In this document: one piece after another, positions 41,543-50,955 of the stretch
How the letters are laid out: each line of letters opens with the position of its first letter
Position numbering within the stretch: the first letter of the stretch is position 1
From: Mucilaginibacter cryoferens
GTDB lineage: Bacteria > Bacteroidota > Bacteroidia > Sphingobacteriales > Sphingobacteriaceae
Reading direction: 5' to 3'
DNA length: 64,000 bases
Assembly (NCBI RefSeq): GCF_014205845.1
Contig: NZ_JACHCR010000019.1
Span: 1 to 64,000, forward strand
The notes under the pieces: model-generated
What the model was told of the DNA's origin: nothing
Database searches by the model: none
The model's input: the letters and a program-made list of their open reading frames with translations, nothing else
Made by a program: the position numbers and the translations under genes

Positions 41543-41660
41543 GCGTGACAAACTTTTTTAACGTCATTTCCCCTTCAGAGTTCTCCGGGATTTACCACTC
41601 AGCATGACAAGTTTTTTTAAAATGTCAAGCCCCATCAGAGTCCCAGATTTCGCCACTCGG
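41543..41660. repeat. Two tandem units of about 59 bp
   Basis: GCGTGACAAACTTTTTTAAC...CCCCTTCAGAG...TTTACCACTCA and GCATGACAAGTTTTTTTAAA...CCCCATCAGAG...TTTCGCCACTCG are imperfect direct repeats. A related stretch (CCCCTTCAGAATTTCGCG...ATCACTC) lies near 57560-57610. Confidence 0.55.
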
Positions 41661-41666
41661 GACAAC

Positions 41667-42686
41667 TTAACAGTTAAATCCCTTTAAAACGCCAACCAAA
41701 TATTCCACCTGATCTGCGTGCACATCTAAATGCGTAACAAAGCGGATGCGGTGTTTATCGGTATCGCTTGCCTTGATGCCTTTTTCGGCAAGTTTAGCCA
41801 GTACAACTTTTGCGGGTTCAAGGGTATCAAACAGTACTATATTGGTTTCTACAGGCATTACGTGGCTTACCCAGCTTAGTTTGCTTAATTCGTCGCTTAG
41901 GATGTGGGCATGGGCATGATCTATCTTCAGGCGTTCTACATGATGGTCTAAAGCGTAAATAGCCGCAGCGGCCAAAAAACCGGCCTGGCGCATGCCGCCA
42001 CCCAGCACCTTGCGAATACGGCGGGCATATTTAATGGTAGCCTTATCTGCCAATAAAACCGAGCCTACGGGTGCGCCCAATCCTTTTGACAGGCAAACCG
42101 AAATACCATCAAAATAAGTTCCGTAATCAACAGCCTTATCGCCGGTATGGGCCAGTGCGTTAAATATCCGTGCGCCATCCAGGTGCAGTTTTAAATTTTG
42201 CGCCTGGCAAAGTTGGGCAATGGGCTTAATGTTATTTAGGGTATAGCAGCTGCCGCCGCCTTTGTTTACAGTGTTTTCTAATACTACAAGGCTGGTATGC
42301 GGGTAGTGAATGTTTTCGGCATTAATTTCGGGCTCTATCATTTCGGCGGTTATAATACCCCGGTAGCCGTTAAGTAACCGGGTAGATACGCCGGAGTTAA
42401 AGGCTATGCCGCCGCCTTCGTAGCGGTATACGTGAGCAGTTTGGTCGGCAATAAGCTCGTCCAGTGGCTGGGTAAAGCATTTAATGGCAATCTGGTTGGT
42501 CATAGTGCCCGATGGACAAAAGAGGCCTGCTTCCATGCCAAACATGGCGGCGGCCTTTTCTTCCAGGTGGTTTATGGTTTCGTCTTCGCCAAAAACATCG
42601 TCGCCAACTTTGGCGCTCCACATGGCTTCCAGCATGCCCGGGGTAGGTTTTGTAACAGTATCGCTGCGTAAATCAACAGTCATCAT
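41667..42686 (-). CDS. ltaE: Low-specificity L-threonine aldolase
   Basis: This is a 339-residue PLP enzyme that cleaves L-threonine or L-allo-threonine to glycine and acetaldehyde. It starts MTVDLRSDTVTKPTPGMLEAM, the standard opening. Features are GDDVFGEDETINHLEEKAA, GLFCPSGTMTNQIAIK, HLDGARIFNALAH and the PLP lysine in SVCLSKGLGAPVGSVLLA. The length is normal. It is cytosolic. It is divergent from a Gly-rich secreted protein gene only a few tens of bases away. Confidence 0.95.
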   Translation of the reverse strand: MMTVDLRSDTVTKPTPGMLEAMWSAKVGDDVFGEDETINHLEEKAAAMFGMEAGLFCPSGTMTNQIAIKCFTQPLDELIADQTAHVYRYEGGGIAFNSGVSTRLLNGYRGIITAEMIEPEINAENIHYPHTSLVVLENTVNKGGGSCYTLNNIKPIAQLCQAQNLKLHLDGARIFNALAHTGDKAVDYGTYFDGISVCLSKGLGAPVGSVLLADKATIKYARRIRKVLGGGMRQAGFLAAAAIYALDHHVERLKIDHAHAHILSDELSKLSWVSHVMPVETNIVLFDTLEPAKVVLAKLAEKGIKASDTDKHRIRFVTHLDVHADQVEYLVGVLKGFNC

Positions 42687-42729
42687 ATTAAATATCTAAA
42701 AAATGCGTTCTTTGTATTTTATACTTGTT

Positions 42730-43428
42730 ATGCGCTCAATTTTAATCATTTTATTTTTTATGCTGTGCTTTGTATCAGCAAAATCGCAAAAATGGCAGCC
42801 CGGTAATTTTACCGATGTAAAGGGCAACCGAACGCCTGGTTTTATACGGCTTTATCCCGGCGGTAAAAGCCCTATCAGGGATGAGGGCTTTATTGAATTT
42901 AAGGATGATGAAAAAACAAATCCATATAAACTAAGCGCCAGCGATATCCGCAGCTTTGTAGTTGGCAGGGATAGCTTTGTGGTAGCACACGCCCCGCGCA
43001 ATGAGGCATGGAGCTTACAGGAAACTGATTTTGTACAGGTAGTATTAGATGAGCCGCTGAAGCTTTACATGGCCAAAGCAGGCTCTGGCGGTGGCGGCGG
43101 TGTACACATTGAACCTGGTGTATCTGCAGGCTATGGTACCGGTGGGTACGGCGGTGGTTTTGGCGGCGGTGTAGGCATCTCCCTTGGTGGTGGTGGCGGT
43201 CGTGGTGGTAAAAGTGCTAAGGCAGTTTATTACTATGGCGAAACTACTGCCGATATGCAACGCATTACCGATGCCAATTTTGAAGACATTATGGTTGAGA
43301 TAATGGGCGACGAAGAGCAGGTGGTTGATAATATTAAAGAACATAAGTTTAACCTTAAAAACATGGATAAGCTGATCGATTACTTTAATAAATCAGTGGC
43401 GTCGCATAAAAACCAGCCGGCGCAATAA
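42730..43428 (+). CDS. Secreted glycine-rich protein of unknown function
   Basis: This is a 232-residue protein with signal peptide MRSILIILFFMLCFVSAKSQ; a start at 42703 would add nine residues. The first domain (WQPGNFTDVKGNRTPGFIRLYPGGKSPI, then IEFKDDEKTNPYKLSASDIRSFVVGRDSFVV) resembles a small beta domain. The middle is a glycine-rich loop (about 120-165). The C-terminus is helical and acidic. No family is recognised. It ends at a terminator. Confidence 0.65.
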   Translation: MRSILIILFFMLCFVSAKSQKWQPGNFTDVKGNRTPGFIRLYPGGKSPIRDEGFIEFKDDEKTNPYKLSASDIRSFVVGRDSFVVAHAPRNEAWSLQETDFVQVVLDEPLKLYMAKAGSGGGGGVHIEPGVSAGYGTGGYGGGFGGGVGISLGGGGGRGGKSAKAVYYYGETTADMQRITDANFEDIMVEIMGDEEQVVDNIKEHKFNLKNMDKLIDYFNKSVASHKNQPAQ

Positions 43429-43453
43429 AGGCATTAAACATCACAATTAAATT

Positions 43454-43482
43454 AAAAAGGTCATCTTAAGCAGATGGCCTTT
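43454..43482 (+). terminator. Terminator of the Gly-rich protein gene
   Basis: AAAAGGTCATCT-TAAGC-AGATGGCCTTTTT forms a near-perfect stem with one G-T pair and a T run. Confidence 0.75.
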
Positions 43483-43821
43483 TTGTTTTTCAGGCTAATT
43501 ATTAAATATGCTGTATTATAGCTTATAAAACAGGTATTTATACGGTATAAATAGGGTAAAAACACCTGTTGTATTGATACTTAACAAAGGGTAGGTTTGT
43601 ATAGTAACACGTTTACAAAGCCGCTGTAAAAATACATGGCAGCACCAATTATTACATGAGTTGATGGATTATTGCATCCCCAATTCACTATAACGCTAAA
43701 AGATCGCTAAATACTTTATTGAAAACTGCTTTCTCAAAAAAAGTAAGTAACAGTGTGTTAAGCGATGCTTTTTTAAACCAGGCGTAGATTTGTATTATTA
43801 ATATTTAAGATAAATAACGAT
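43483..43821 (+). promoter_or_regulatory. Upstream region of the tyrosinase operon
   Basis: There is no coding frame. Two TAnnTTTG boxes occur: TAGGTTTG near 43592 with a TTG about 20 bp upstream, and TAGATTTG near 43786, about 30 bp before ATG 43822. The second is the likelier promoter. Confidence 0.4.
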
Positions 43822-44487
43822 ATGAAAGATCGGTTAAATGTTGCGGTGTTAACTTTTGATGGCATCGAACTGGTAGATATGAATGGCCCTATAGATGTTT
43901 TTCTTAAGGCAAACCGGTTTAAAAAAGGGCCATATTATAACGTGTACACCATTGCAGATCGTGGGGTTATCCTCAGCGAGGAGAAAACGGTTACTATAAT
44001 GCCCCAATATACGCTGGATAAGATCATCGATCATGATATTATCGTTATTCCGGGTTGTATCGCTTTCGATGGCCAGTCAACATCAGTGCCGGCCGGGCAG
44101 CCAATTATCAGCTGGATAAAGAAAAAAGGAGAAGAATGGAAAAATAAAGCGGGCGAGAAACTGATCATGTCTGTATGCGTAGGCTTATACAGTTTAGCCG
44201 AAACGGGACTACTTAATGGAAAAAATGCCACCACTCACTATCTCGCAATGGACTACGCGCATACAACGTGGCCTGCTATAAACCTGGTTAAAAATAAACG
44301 CTATGTGCACGACGGACTCTTTTTAACCACCGGAGGAATTACCTCAGGCATCGATGGCGCGCTATATGTAGTTGAGCAATATAACGGTGCCGATATAGCA
44401 CAACAGGTAGCCAACATTATGGTGTATACCATGAACGCACCATTACCGCCCGGTACTATTTTGCCCGATAAAGCAACGGCTAAATAA
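43822..44487 (+). CDS. DJ-1/PfpI family protein (isonitrile-hydratase-like)
   Basis: This is a 221-residue class I amidotransferase-like protein. It starts LNVAVLTFDGIELVDMNGPIDVF. The nucleophile elbow is MSVCVGLYSLAETGLLNGKNATTHY (Cys119, His139). The closing TTGGITSGIDGALYVVEQYNG also fits the isonitrile hydratase/ThiJ branch. It has no helix-turn-helix domain, so it is an enzyme-type rather than regulator-type member. Its substrate is unknown. It heads a four-gene run ending with tyrosinase. Confidence 0.88.
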   Translation: MKDRLNVAVLTFDGIELVDMNGPIDVFLKANRFKKGPYYNVYTIADRGVILSEEKTVTIMPQYTLDKIIDHDIIVIPGCIAFDGQSTSVPAGQPIISWIKKKGEEWKNKAGEKLIMSVCVGLYSLAETGLLNGKNATTHYLAMDYAHTTWPAINLVKNKRYVHDGLFLTTGGITSGIDGALYVVEQYNGADIAQQVANIMVYTMNAPLPPGTILPDKATAK

Positions 44488-44539
44488 TACGTAAAACGCA
44501 ATTTCTAAATCATATCAATATAAACCTAAACTTATTAAA

Positions 44540-44962
44540 ATGTCAACTAACCAACCTGGTTCGGGCACCTGGACCTACAGAAGCCTGATCAACAACCCCG
44601 ATCTTACCGCCGATTTTGACACCCTTGAATTTGGACGGGCAAATCTTAAAATAGATATCTCCCCGGAGGGTATTTTATCGGGCAAAATATTTGACACCGG
44701 CTGGGAATTAACGCTAAAAGGTTCTGCTCAATACGGTAATCCGGCAACACTCTGGTTTCAGGGCTCCGGAATTGTTAGCGGAGCGCCATGGGTATATGAT
44801 TACCTGTGCTATATTGTTCCGCATATTCCAAATGGCGTTAACCAGGTACCGGCATTAGTTGGAAGCATTTGCCGGGTTATCCCTCATCCTAACGGTAACG
44901 GCGGTACAAGCCCTGCCGGTGTGGTTGCCTCATTTTATGCGGTACTTCAAAGCCCTGAATAG
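44540..44962 (+). CDS. Conserved-looking protein of unknown function in the tyrosinase operon
   Basis: This is a 140-residue, soluble, beta-rich protein (start MSTNQPGSGTWTYRSLINNPD). Motifs include LEFGRANLKIDISPEGILSGKIFDTGWELTLKG and WVYDYLCYIVPHIPNGVNQVPALVGSICRV. There is no signal peptide. It lies 52 bp after the DJ-1 gene and 29 bp before the Cys-rich membrane protein gene, so it is probably co-transcribed. A lipocalin-like or small-molecule-binding fold is possible, but this is only an impression from the strand pattern. Confidence 0.6.
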   Translation: MSTNQPGSGTWTYRSLINNPDLTADFDTLEFGRANLKIDISPEGILSGKIFDTGWELTLKGSAQYGNPATLWFQGSGIVSGAPWVYDYLCYIVPHIPNGVNQVPALVGSICRVIPHPNGNGGTSPAGVVASFYAVLQSPE

Positions 44963-44991
44963 AATTAATTATTTCCCAATAAATAGTTATT

Positions 44992-45468
44992 ATGTTTAAT
45001 AATTCAGAAAACGGATCGTGCAATTGCCATCGTACAGATACCGGGGAAAACCTTGTTAAACCAATTGAAACGGTTACAAAAACTGCAAAATCAATACCTT
45101 CTGTTTTGATGAGCATATTTATCGCGTTTTTTCCTAAATGCCCGTTATGCTGGGCCGTGTATATGAGTATGTTCAGCAGCATAGGCCTGGCTCAAATACC
45201 CTATATGAGCTGGCTGTTACCCGTGTTAATAGGGTTTTTGTTAATTCACCTATACCTTATTTTTAGCAAGGTTTCGCAAAAGGGGTACCTCCCTTTTGTT
45301 ATAAGTGTTTTAGGCTTTGCCTTGCTTTTATCTGGAAGGCTGCTGTTTTTTAACCAAAAATGGATTGCATTTGCGGGTATGGCCTGTATTATCTCCAGCT
45401 CGTTACTCAATAATTTCATTACAACCTATATCCCCATCACCTTTTATAAAAAACGAATCACATCATGA
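44992..45468 (+). CDS. Cys-rich small membrane protein (MerC-like, possible copper handling)
   Basis: This is a 158-residue protein with four helices (about 38-56, 66-88, 99-118 and 122-142). The N-terminal soluble end has ENGSCNCHRTD and helix 1 starts FFPKCPLCWAVYMS, so there are two close Cys pairs. This layout resembles MerC-type metal permeases. The stop overlaps the tyrosinase ATG by 4 bp (ATGA), a strong sign of joint function. I infer copper delivery to tyrosinase or metal transport; the sequence alone does not show which. Confidence 0.65.
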   Translation: MFNNSENGSCNCHRTDTGENLVKPIETVTKTAKSIPSVLMSIFIAFFPKCPLCWAVYMSMFSSIGLAQIPYMSWLLPVLIGFLLIHLYLIFSKVSQKGYLPFVISVLGFALLLSGRLLFFNQKWIAFAGMACIISSSLLNNFITTYIPITFYKKRITS

Positions 45469-47096
45469 CACAAACATCAAAATTACGCGTACGCAAGTCG
45501 GTTCTCGAACTTCAGGAAGAATATCACAAAGGACATAAAAAACCATTGGAAGATGTAATGCGAGCCTGGAAAGGCATTAAAGAGCTGCCATCCGATGATC
45601 CCAGGTCTTTCTTTATGCTGGGCGGCTTTCATGGTGAGCCATTTAGAGGTAAAGGCGAAACCGACAGTGCTTACTGGGGTGGCTATTGTATGCATGGTAA
45701 CGTGCTTTTTCCAACCTGGCACCGGGTTTACTTGTATAAACTTGAAGAGGCTTTACAAAGTATACCGGGTTGTGCTGATGTGATGTTGCCTTACTGGGAC
45801 GAAACGGATCATTATTCTCTAAAATACGGTATCCCCTCATGCCTTACCGATGAGAAATTTATGCTCGATGGTAAACTAATTGATAATCCGCTGCGTTCTT
45901 TTATAATGCCGGTTGCAATTATAGATCTGATAGATAACGGCTCGCCCGATCAGCCCAGCTATAGCAAGCCCAAAGGGTACGAAACTGTGCGGTTTCCTTT
46001 ATCGGGTTTAGTTGGCACCCCGGCAGATGTAGCAGCAACAGAGGCGTACAATAAGCAGTTTGATAAAGCTTCACAACTGAAATACCTTAACAGCAACGTG
46101 GTTACCTGGTTAAATGATGCGGGCACCGATCCTAAGAGGCCGTTGGTTACGGTTAACGACTTATATAAAATGTGTTTAACGGCACCTAATTATACCGTTT
46201 TTTCAAATACCACCTCATTTGCCAAGTATAATTACGATAACCCCACCAATACCACGCAACCGCTAGAGCAGCCACACAACGATGTGCACATCTCAGTTGG
46301 TGGTCCAAACCGTACGGTTACGGCGCCGGTTACAGATGCCAACGGCGATATGGGAGAAAACGATACAGCGGGGCTCGATCCGATATTTTATTTTCACCAT
46401 TGCAACGTCGACCGGGTATTCTGGATCTGGCAAAAGCAAAATGGCTTTAAAGATCACCTGGAAATTATTGCAGATTACCCAGGCACAAAATCAAGTGATG
46501 CGCAAGGCCCAACCCCGGGGTACAGCATGAATGCTGTACTCAGCCTTGCTTCGCCGCTTTACCCGTTTGCAAAAGATGGCGAATTACTATACCCATATAA
46601 ACAACATGACGCCGCGAAAGTGTATACATCAAATGATTGTATCAATATAGAAACCCAACTAAACTTTACATATAGCATTGGGTCGCTTGAAAAACCAGAA
46701 GGAACATTAAAAGGAGCAGATATTATGGAGGAAGCAGCAACAGCCGGAAAAGACGGTAATAGCAGGAGACAACTATTTGTAACCGATATAAACAGGGGCG
46801 ACATCAACGGTTCGTTTATAATTGCCGCCTATATTGTTTTAAACGGGGTAAAAACAATACTCGGGTATCACTCGGTATTGAGCCGTAAAAATGTGAAAGG
46901 ATGCGCCAATTGCCTCACGCATCTGGATGTGGCCGCATCGTTCAGTTTGAGCAATTATACAGAAGAGGAACTTAAAAATGCAACATTTGCTATTGAGATA
47001 CGTGGTAAGGAAGCCGCCAATAAGCATGTTTTTGAAAGTTTTAAGAGTGCCGGTTTGAATGCCGAAAAGCCGCCTTATCATTTGGAAGTACGTTAA
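45465..47096 (+). CDS. Tyrosinase-family type-3 copper protein
   Basis: This is a 543-residue protein with a tyrosinase domain in residues 20-325. CuA ligands are His56 (GGFHGEPF), His77 (GYCMHGN) and His86 (PTWHRVYL). CuB ligands are His271 and His275 (QPHNDVHISVGG) and His311/312 (DPIFYFHHCNVDRVF). Cys75-x-His77 mimics the Cys-His thioether pair of fungal and plant enzymes. The C-terminal 200 residues form an extra beta domain (LNFTYSIGSLEKP..., SFIIAAYIVLNGVK) like the polyphenol oxidase C-terminal domain that can shield the site. There is no signal peptide. It oxidises phenols to quinones with O2. It is translated in coupling with the Cys-rich membrane protein. Confidence 0.93.
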   Translation: MTQTSKLRVRKSVLELQEEYHKGHKKPLEDVMRAWKGIKELPSDDPRSFFMLGGFHGEPFRGKGETDSAYWGGYCMHGNVLFPTWHRVYLYKLEEALQSIPGCADVMLPYWDETDHYSLKYGIPSCLTDEKFMLDGKLIDNPLRSFIMPVAIIDLIDNGSPDQPSYSKPKGYETVRFPLSGLVGTPADVAATEAYNKQFDKASQLKYLNSNVVTWLNDAGTDPKRPLVTVNDLYKMCLTAPNYTVFSNTTSFAKYNYDNPTNTTQPLEQPHNDVHISVGGPNRTVTAPVTDANGDMGENDTAGLDPIFYFHHCNVDRVFWIWQKQNGFKDHLEIIADYPGTKSSDAQGPTPGYSMNAVLSLASPLYPFAKDGELLYPYKQHDAAKVYTSNDCINIETQLNFTYSIGSLEKPEGTLKGADIMEEAATAGKDGNSRRQLFVTDINRGDINGSFIIAAYIVLNGVKTILGYHSVLSRKNVKGCANCLTHLDVAASFSLSNYTEEELKNATFAIEIRGKEAANKHVFESFKSAGLNAEKPPYHLEVR

Positions 47097-47236
47097 ATAA
47101 CCTGGTAAAAGTTATTTGCAGATCAATTTTAGCAGTAATTGCCGGTAAAAAGCAATTGCAAAAAAAGATGATGTGACTGACTGAAAAATGATTTAGACGA
47201 TTATTGGTTATTAAACCCGTGGTGTTTTTTTGTAAA

Positions 47237-47274
47237 AGAAGCTGCTCATATATTTTATAGGCAGCTTCTTTTGT
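47237..47274 (+). terminator. Terminator downstream of tyrosinase
   Basis: AGAAGCTGC and GCAGCTTCT pair around a 15-nt loop, with a flanking T run. It lies 140 bp after the tyrosinase stop. The remaining bases to 47474 hold no clear feature. Confidence 0.7.
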
Positions 47275-47474
47275 TTATACAGATAGTATATGTGGTTTTT
47301 AGGTCACCAAAACCAGGGATTACTTTTTAAGGGGCCAACCACCCCGGTTGTAATGCTTAGGTATAGTAATGGCACCACGCTGTGTGCTTTAAAACCACAA
47401 GGATGGCAAGAACAGCATTCGGGTACTGGCGACATAGCCAGAAGTTTAGCTGGGGGGTAACAAATACAACTCAA

Positions 47475-49943
47475 TTAAAACTCCTTATCACCTACCTCAC
47501 TGGTAGGGAGTTTTGATTTAGCTGTAAACTTATTAAGGTTAAAACTTAGGTTAATTAAAAAAACATCTGTTTCGGAAATATAATTAGTAGTGGTATAAAA
47601 ATCAGATCCCGAGGTAGTAATGCGTTGTTTATTTGCACCCAAAAATCCCATGTTCATGTTTTGCCAAAGCAATGAGGCCGATAGCCGGCCATTCATAAAG
47701 GTTTTTTTAACAGAAGTATTCGGAGCAAAAAAACTACCATCATGCCCCTGGGCGGTTGGCCGTTTAGAAAGGTAATTTACATTAGCCTGCAGGCTGAGTG
47801 TTTTGTTGAGCTGAAAGCCTGTGTTGCCATTGATAGAGTATGCCCAACTTGTATTTAAGATGTTTACCGGGGTGTTTAATATAGCGATATTACCTTCAAT
47901 TTTATAGTTGTATAAGTTGGCTCCTATATAAATGGTGCACCATTTAAATGGCGATAAATTGGTGCCGGCCTCCAAACCAAATAACCTTGCGCTGCCCGCA
48001 TTACTATAAACCCTGTTGAGTATAGTATCGGCATAAACGCTATTGAGGCGTTGGATGGGATTTTGGATATGTTGGTAATATGCGGTAGCAAAAAACGACC
48101 CTTTAGTAAAATTATGGGTGAGGCCCAATTCGGCCAGATCAATAAACTCGGGTAGCAGGTCTGGGTCTCCTTCTTCCAGCGTTTCCGAGTGTTCACGCTC
48201 TGGTATCGGGTTTAGTTCTAAGTTGGTAGTGCGTTGCACCCGCCTGCTATAACCGGCCTTTAGCTTTAAGCCATTGTTAATGCTGTACAATAAATTGGCC
48301 GACGGGAACAGGTTAGATAGATTAAGGGTATGGGGATTGGGATCATATGACAGGTTAACGGTACGTGCGGCATACTCATAACGCAGGCCTCCGGTATATT
48401 CCATTCGGGCTACTTTGCCGCTGTATTGGCTATAAATAGAGTTGATCACATTTTTGGCATGGGTACTACCCCTAAATCTGGCAGCATCAGGCTGGGTAGT
48501 TGCGGGGCTTACAAAATAATCAAACGTGCCATTTTGGGTATCGCTTCTAAGTTGATAGCCGCTCTCCAGTTTCCCTTTGCCAATATTTACGCTGTAATCC
48601 AATTTAAAGCGGTAAGCGCTTATCGGCCTCTTGTACGGATTGTTCACGTATTGTATGGTATCTGCCGTATTGGGATATTTTAAGTTGCGGTTTTGGGTTG
48701 CGCCATACAGGTTATCGTGCTCATAAAGCAAGCCTGCCGTTAAAAACGACTTGTTGGGAAAAGTGTGAGTATAATCAAAATTACCAAGGTTAAAAGTTCC
48801 CTCTTTGGTTTGTTGATTGGAGTTATAATAGGTTGTGCTTTTAATAAGCGCATTGCTGGTAAGGTTTGAGGTGGTATTGTTGTAAAGCAGATCGGCCAGG
48901 CGCGACTGGTATCTTTTACCACTATAAAACCCCATAGCTATCACGTTATTTAAATCGGCAGTGTAATTTACAGAGGCCCGTGCTGCATAATTGTAGCGGT
49001 TAAAACTTCTTTCTCCGTTGGATGGGAAGCGGGTTATGGTATTGTTATCAAAGTTTTTGGTGTAAACGTAGCCTTCCCTATATCCCGCGTTATCGTTACG
49101 GGTATAATTAGCGCCCGCAGATATATCCCATTTGCCTTTTTTGTAATTGATAGTAGCATCGGCACCAAAACGTACGGGTTTTTCTAAATTACCATAAGTT
49201 GTAATGGCGGGTATACCTCCCTGCGTATTGGCAATTAGTGTAAAGCCATCATTAACTCCCTTTTTTGTAATAATATTGATGATGCCACCCCTGCCATCAG
49301 GATCGTATTTGGCCGATGGGGCGGTAATAAGCTCTATATTATCTACAGCGTTGGCGGGTAGTTGCGATAATACTGTTTGGGCATCGGCTAACACCGGTTT
49401 ACCATTGATGAGTACCAAAAAGCCGCCCGAGCCTCGTACCGTGATGTCGCCGCCCTCGTTAACTGATACCGATGGGAGGTTCTTTAATACATCAATAGCC
49501 GAACCGCCTTTGGCCGATTCAAACTGTCCCGCTTTATAACTTTGTTTATCAATTTTATTAAGGGCGGTTATTTTTTGGCCCGAAACAGTTACTTCATTCA
49601 GCAGCTTACCCGATGGGGTAAGTGGAATGTTGCCCAGGTTTACTAATGAGCCATTAATTACAGCAATATCTTTTAAATATTTTGTATCGTAACCTAAAAA
49701 AGTAATTTTTAACCTGTAACTGCCCGGTGTAATTTTATCTAGTTTAAACCAGCCATTTTGTTTGGTTATGCTGCCCGCAACTAACACAGAGTCACCAGTT
49801 TTAAACAAGGCTATACTGGCATAGTCAATAGGTAATTTGCTTTTGGCGTCGGTTACTTTACCTCTCAGAGAATTGGTTTGTGCCAGGGAGTTGGTAGCAG
49901 CAAAAAAAAGTAGAACAAAAGAAAAGAATAAAAATACTTTCAT
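47475..49943 (-). CDS. Outer-membrane beta-barrel protein with carboxypeptidase-regulatory and plug domains
   Basis: This is an 822-residue TonB-receptor-like protein. Signal peptide MKVFLFFSFVLLFFAATNSLAQ is followed by a CarboxypepD_reg-like domain (25-105: SLRGKVTDAKSKLPIDYASIALFKTGD). A plug-like domain comes next (115-225: GGSAIDVLKNLPSVSVNEGGDITVRGSGGFLVLINGKP, then PSAKYDPDGRGGIINIITKKG). The remaining 600 residues form the barrel of the OMP_b-brl_3 type. There is no SusD partner next to it. It probably imports or binds a nutrient or metal. The AraC regulator gene at 50006-50827 is just upstream on the same strand and may control it. Confidence 0.9.
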   Translation of the reverse strand: MKVFLFFSFVLLFFAATNSLAQTNSLRGKVTDAKSKLPIDYASIALFKTGDSVLVAGSITKQNGWFKLDKITPGSYRLKITFLGYDTKYLKDIAVINGSLVNLGNIPLTPSGKLLNEVTVSGQKITALNKIDKQSYKAGQFESAKGGSAIDVLKNLPSVSVNEGGDITVRGSGGFLVLINGKPVLADAQTVLSQLPANAVDNIELITAPSAKYDPDGRGGIINIITKKGVNDGFTLIANTQGGIPAITTYGNLEKPVRFGADATINYKKGKWDISAGANYTRNDNAGYREGYVYTKNFDNNTITRFPSNGERSFNRYNYAARASVNYTADLNNVIAMGFYSGKRYQSRLADLLYNNTTSNLTSNALIKSTTYYNSNQQTKEGTFNLGNFDYTHTFPNKSFLTAGLLYEHDNLYGATQNRNLKYPNTADTIQYVNNPYKRPISAYRFKLDYSVNIGKGKLESGYQLRSDTQNGTFDYFVSPATTQPDAARFRGSTHAKNVINSIYSQYSGKVARMEYTGGLRYEYAARTVNLSYDPNPHTLNLSNLFPSANLLYSINNGLKLKAGYSRRVQRTTNLELNPIPEREHSETLEEGDPDLLPEFIDLAELGLTHNFTKGSFFATAYYQHIQNPIQRLNSVYADTILNRVYSNAGSARLFGLEAGTNLSPFKWCTIYIGANLYNYKIEGNIAILNTPVNILNTSWAYSINGNTGFQLNKTLSLQANVNYLSKRPTAQGHDGSFFAPNTSVKKTFMNGRLSASLLWQNMNMGFLGANKQRITTSGSDFYTTTNYISETDVFLINLSFNLNKFTAKSKLPTSEVGDKEF

Positions 49944-50005
49944 ACAGGTACAGGCCGCAGCACTAACGCAAAAATACCGCCTGTATGCCTTTGTATTATG
50001 GTAGA

Positions 50006-50827
50006 TTACTGCACATTCGTGGTATATTTAATAATGGCCAGGTCCCTGTATTTTCCAGGCGTTAAGTTGGTGTATAGCTTAAAAAATTTGACGAAATGAG
50101 ATGAGTCTGAAAATTCAAGTTCGGCCGCTACTTCCTTTATCGAGAGCTGGGTGTTGGAGAGTAATGTTTTTGCCTCTAACAGGATACGCTCATTTAATAA
50201 CATAGAGGGTGTTTTGCCCGATGTTGTTTTGCAAATGGCATTTAGCTGGGTTGCTGGTATTTTTAGCAGATCGGCATATTGCTGTATGGTTTTAATGCGG
50301 TGATAGTTTTCATTAACCAGGCTTTTAAACTGATAATAAACCGGACTCGAGGCTTTATCTTTGGGAGATTGAGCGTCAGATTGTTCTGCTATTTTTAGCA
50401 GGATAAGTTGTAGATATGCTTTTAATATGGTTAAAGAGCTATCAGATTGATAATCATGGCAAAATATTTTAATTAACTCAAGTAAGGCATCGCTTTCTTT
50501 TAACTGGATATGAGCCGGCAGGTTATAAATGATCTCCAGGCCATCTCTGTTAAGTAACTCTTCTCTGAAAAGGATCACATAGCCTTTGGGTATCCTCGAA
50601 AAATTCCAGCAATGTGTTTGGCCTGGTTTTAAAAAATAAACAGACGGTGGCATAACTTCAAAGTTGGTATCGTCAATAGTATGATAACCACCACCATGGT
50701 TCAATATTATCAGTTCAAAATAGTCGGCATGCTTGTGTGGTACAGTAGGTTTAATAACCTCTTTAAACGTGCTTATCTTTAAAGCCTGGTTGGCTTTTAT
50801 CTTCGATTTGGTGGGTATGCCATTCAT
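50006..50827 (-). CDS. AraC-family transcriptional regulator with cupin-like sensor
   Basis: This is a 273-residue regulator. The N-terminal half is a cupin-like sensor (HADYFELIILNHGGGYHTIDDTNFEVMPPSVYFLKPGQTHCW). The C-terminal half holds two helix-turn-helix motifs, with ILLEAKTLLSNTQLSIKEVAAELEFSDSSHFVKFFKLYTNLTPGKYR matching AraC recognition helices. It binds DNA as a regulator of nearby genes. It lies 62 bp upstream of the outer-membrane receptor gene on the same strand, a likely target. The ligand is unknown. Confidence 0.88.
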   Translation of the reverse strand: MNGIPTKSKIKANQALKISTFKEVIKPTVPHKHADYFELIILNHGGGYHTIDDTNFEVMPPSVYFLKPGQTHCWNFSRIPKGYVILFREELLNRDGLEIIYNLPAHIQLKESDALLELIKIFCHDYQSDSSLTILKAYLQLILLKIAEQSDAQSPKDKASSPVYYQFKSLVNENYHRIKTIQQYADLLKIPATQLNAICKTTSGKTPSMLLNERILLEAKTLLSNTQLSIKEVAAELEFSDSSHFVKFFKLYTNLTPGKYRDLAIIKYTTNVQ

Positions 50828-50929
50828 AAATCTATCGTCGAAGTTAGTACATATAGTTTTATAAATAAAGTTGCAGCAGGCTTTTAAAATAAGTTTTACG
50901 CCAAAAACGGCTATCTTGCAAATAAAAAA

Positions 50930-50955
50930 TTCTCCTTTAGAGGGGGTAGGGGCTT
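50930..50955. repeat. CTCCTTTAGAGGGGGTAGGGG repeat before the SDR gene
   Basis: CTCCTTTAGAGGGGGTAGGGG ends 5 bp before the ATG at 50956. The same sequence type, CCCCCTTTAGGGGGCGGGGGG, recurs in direct orientation after the gene near 51835. Confidence 0.6.
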
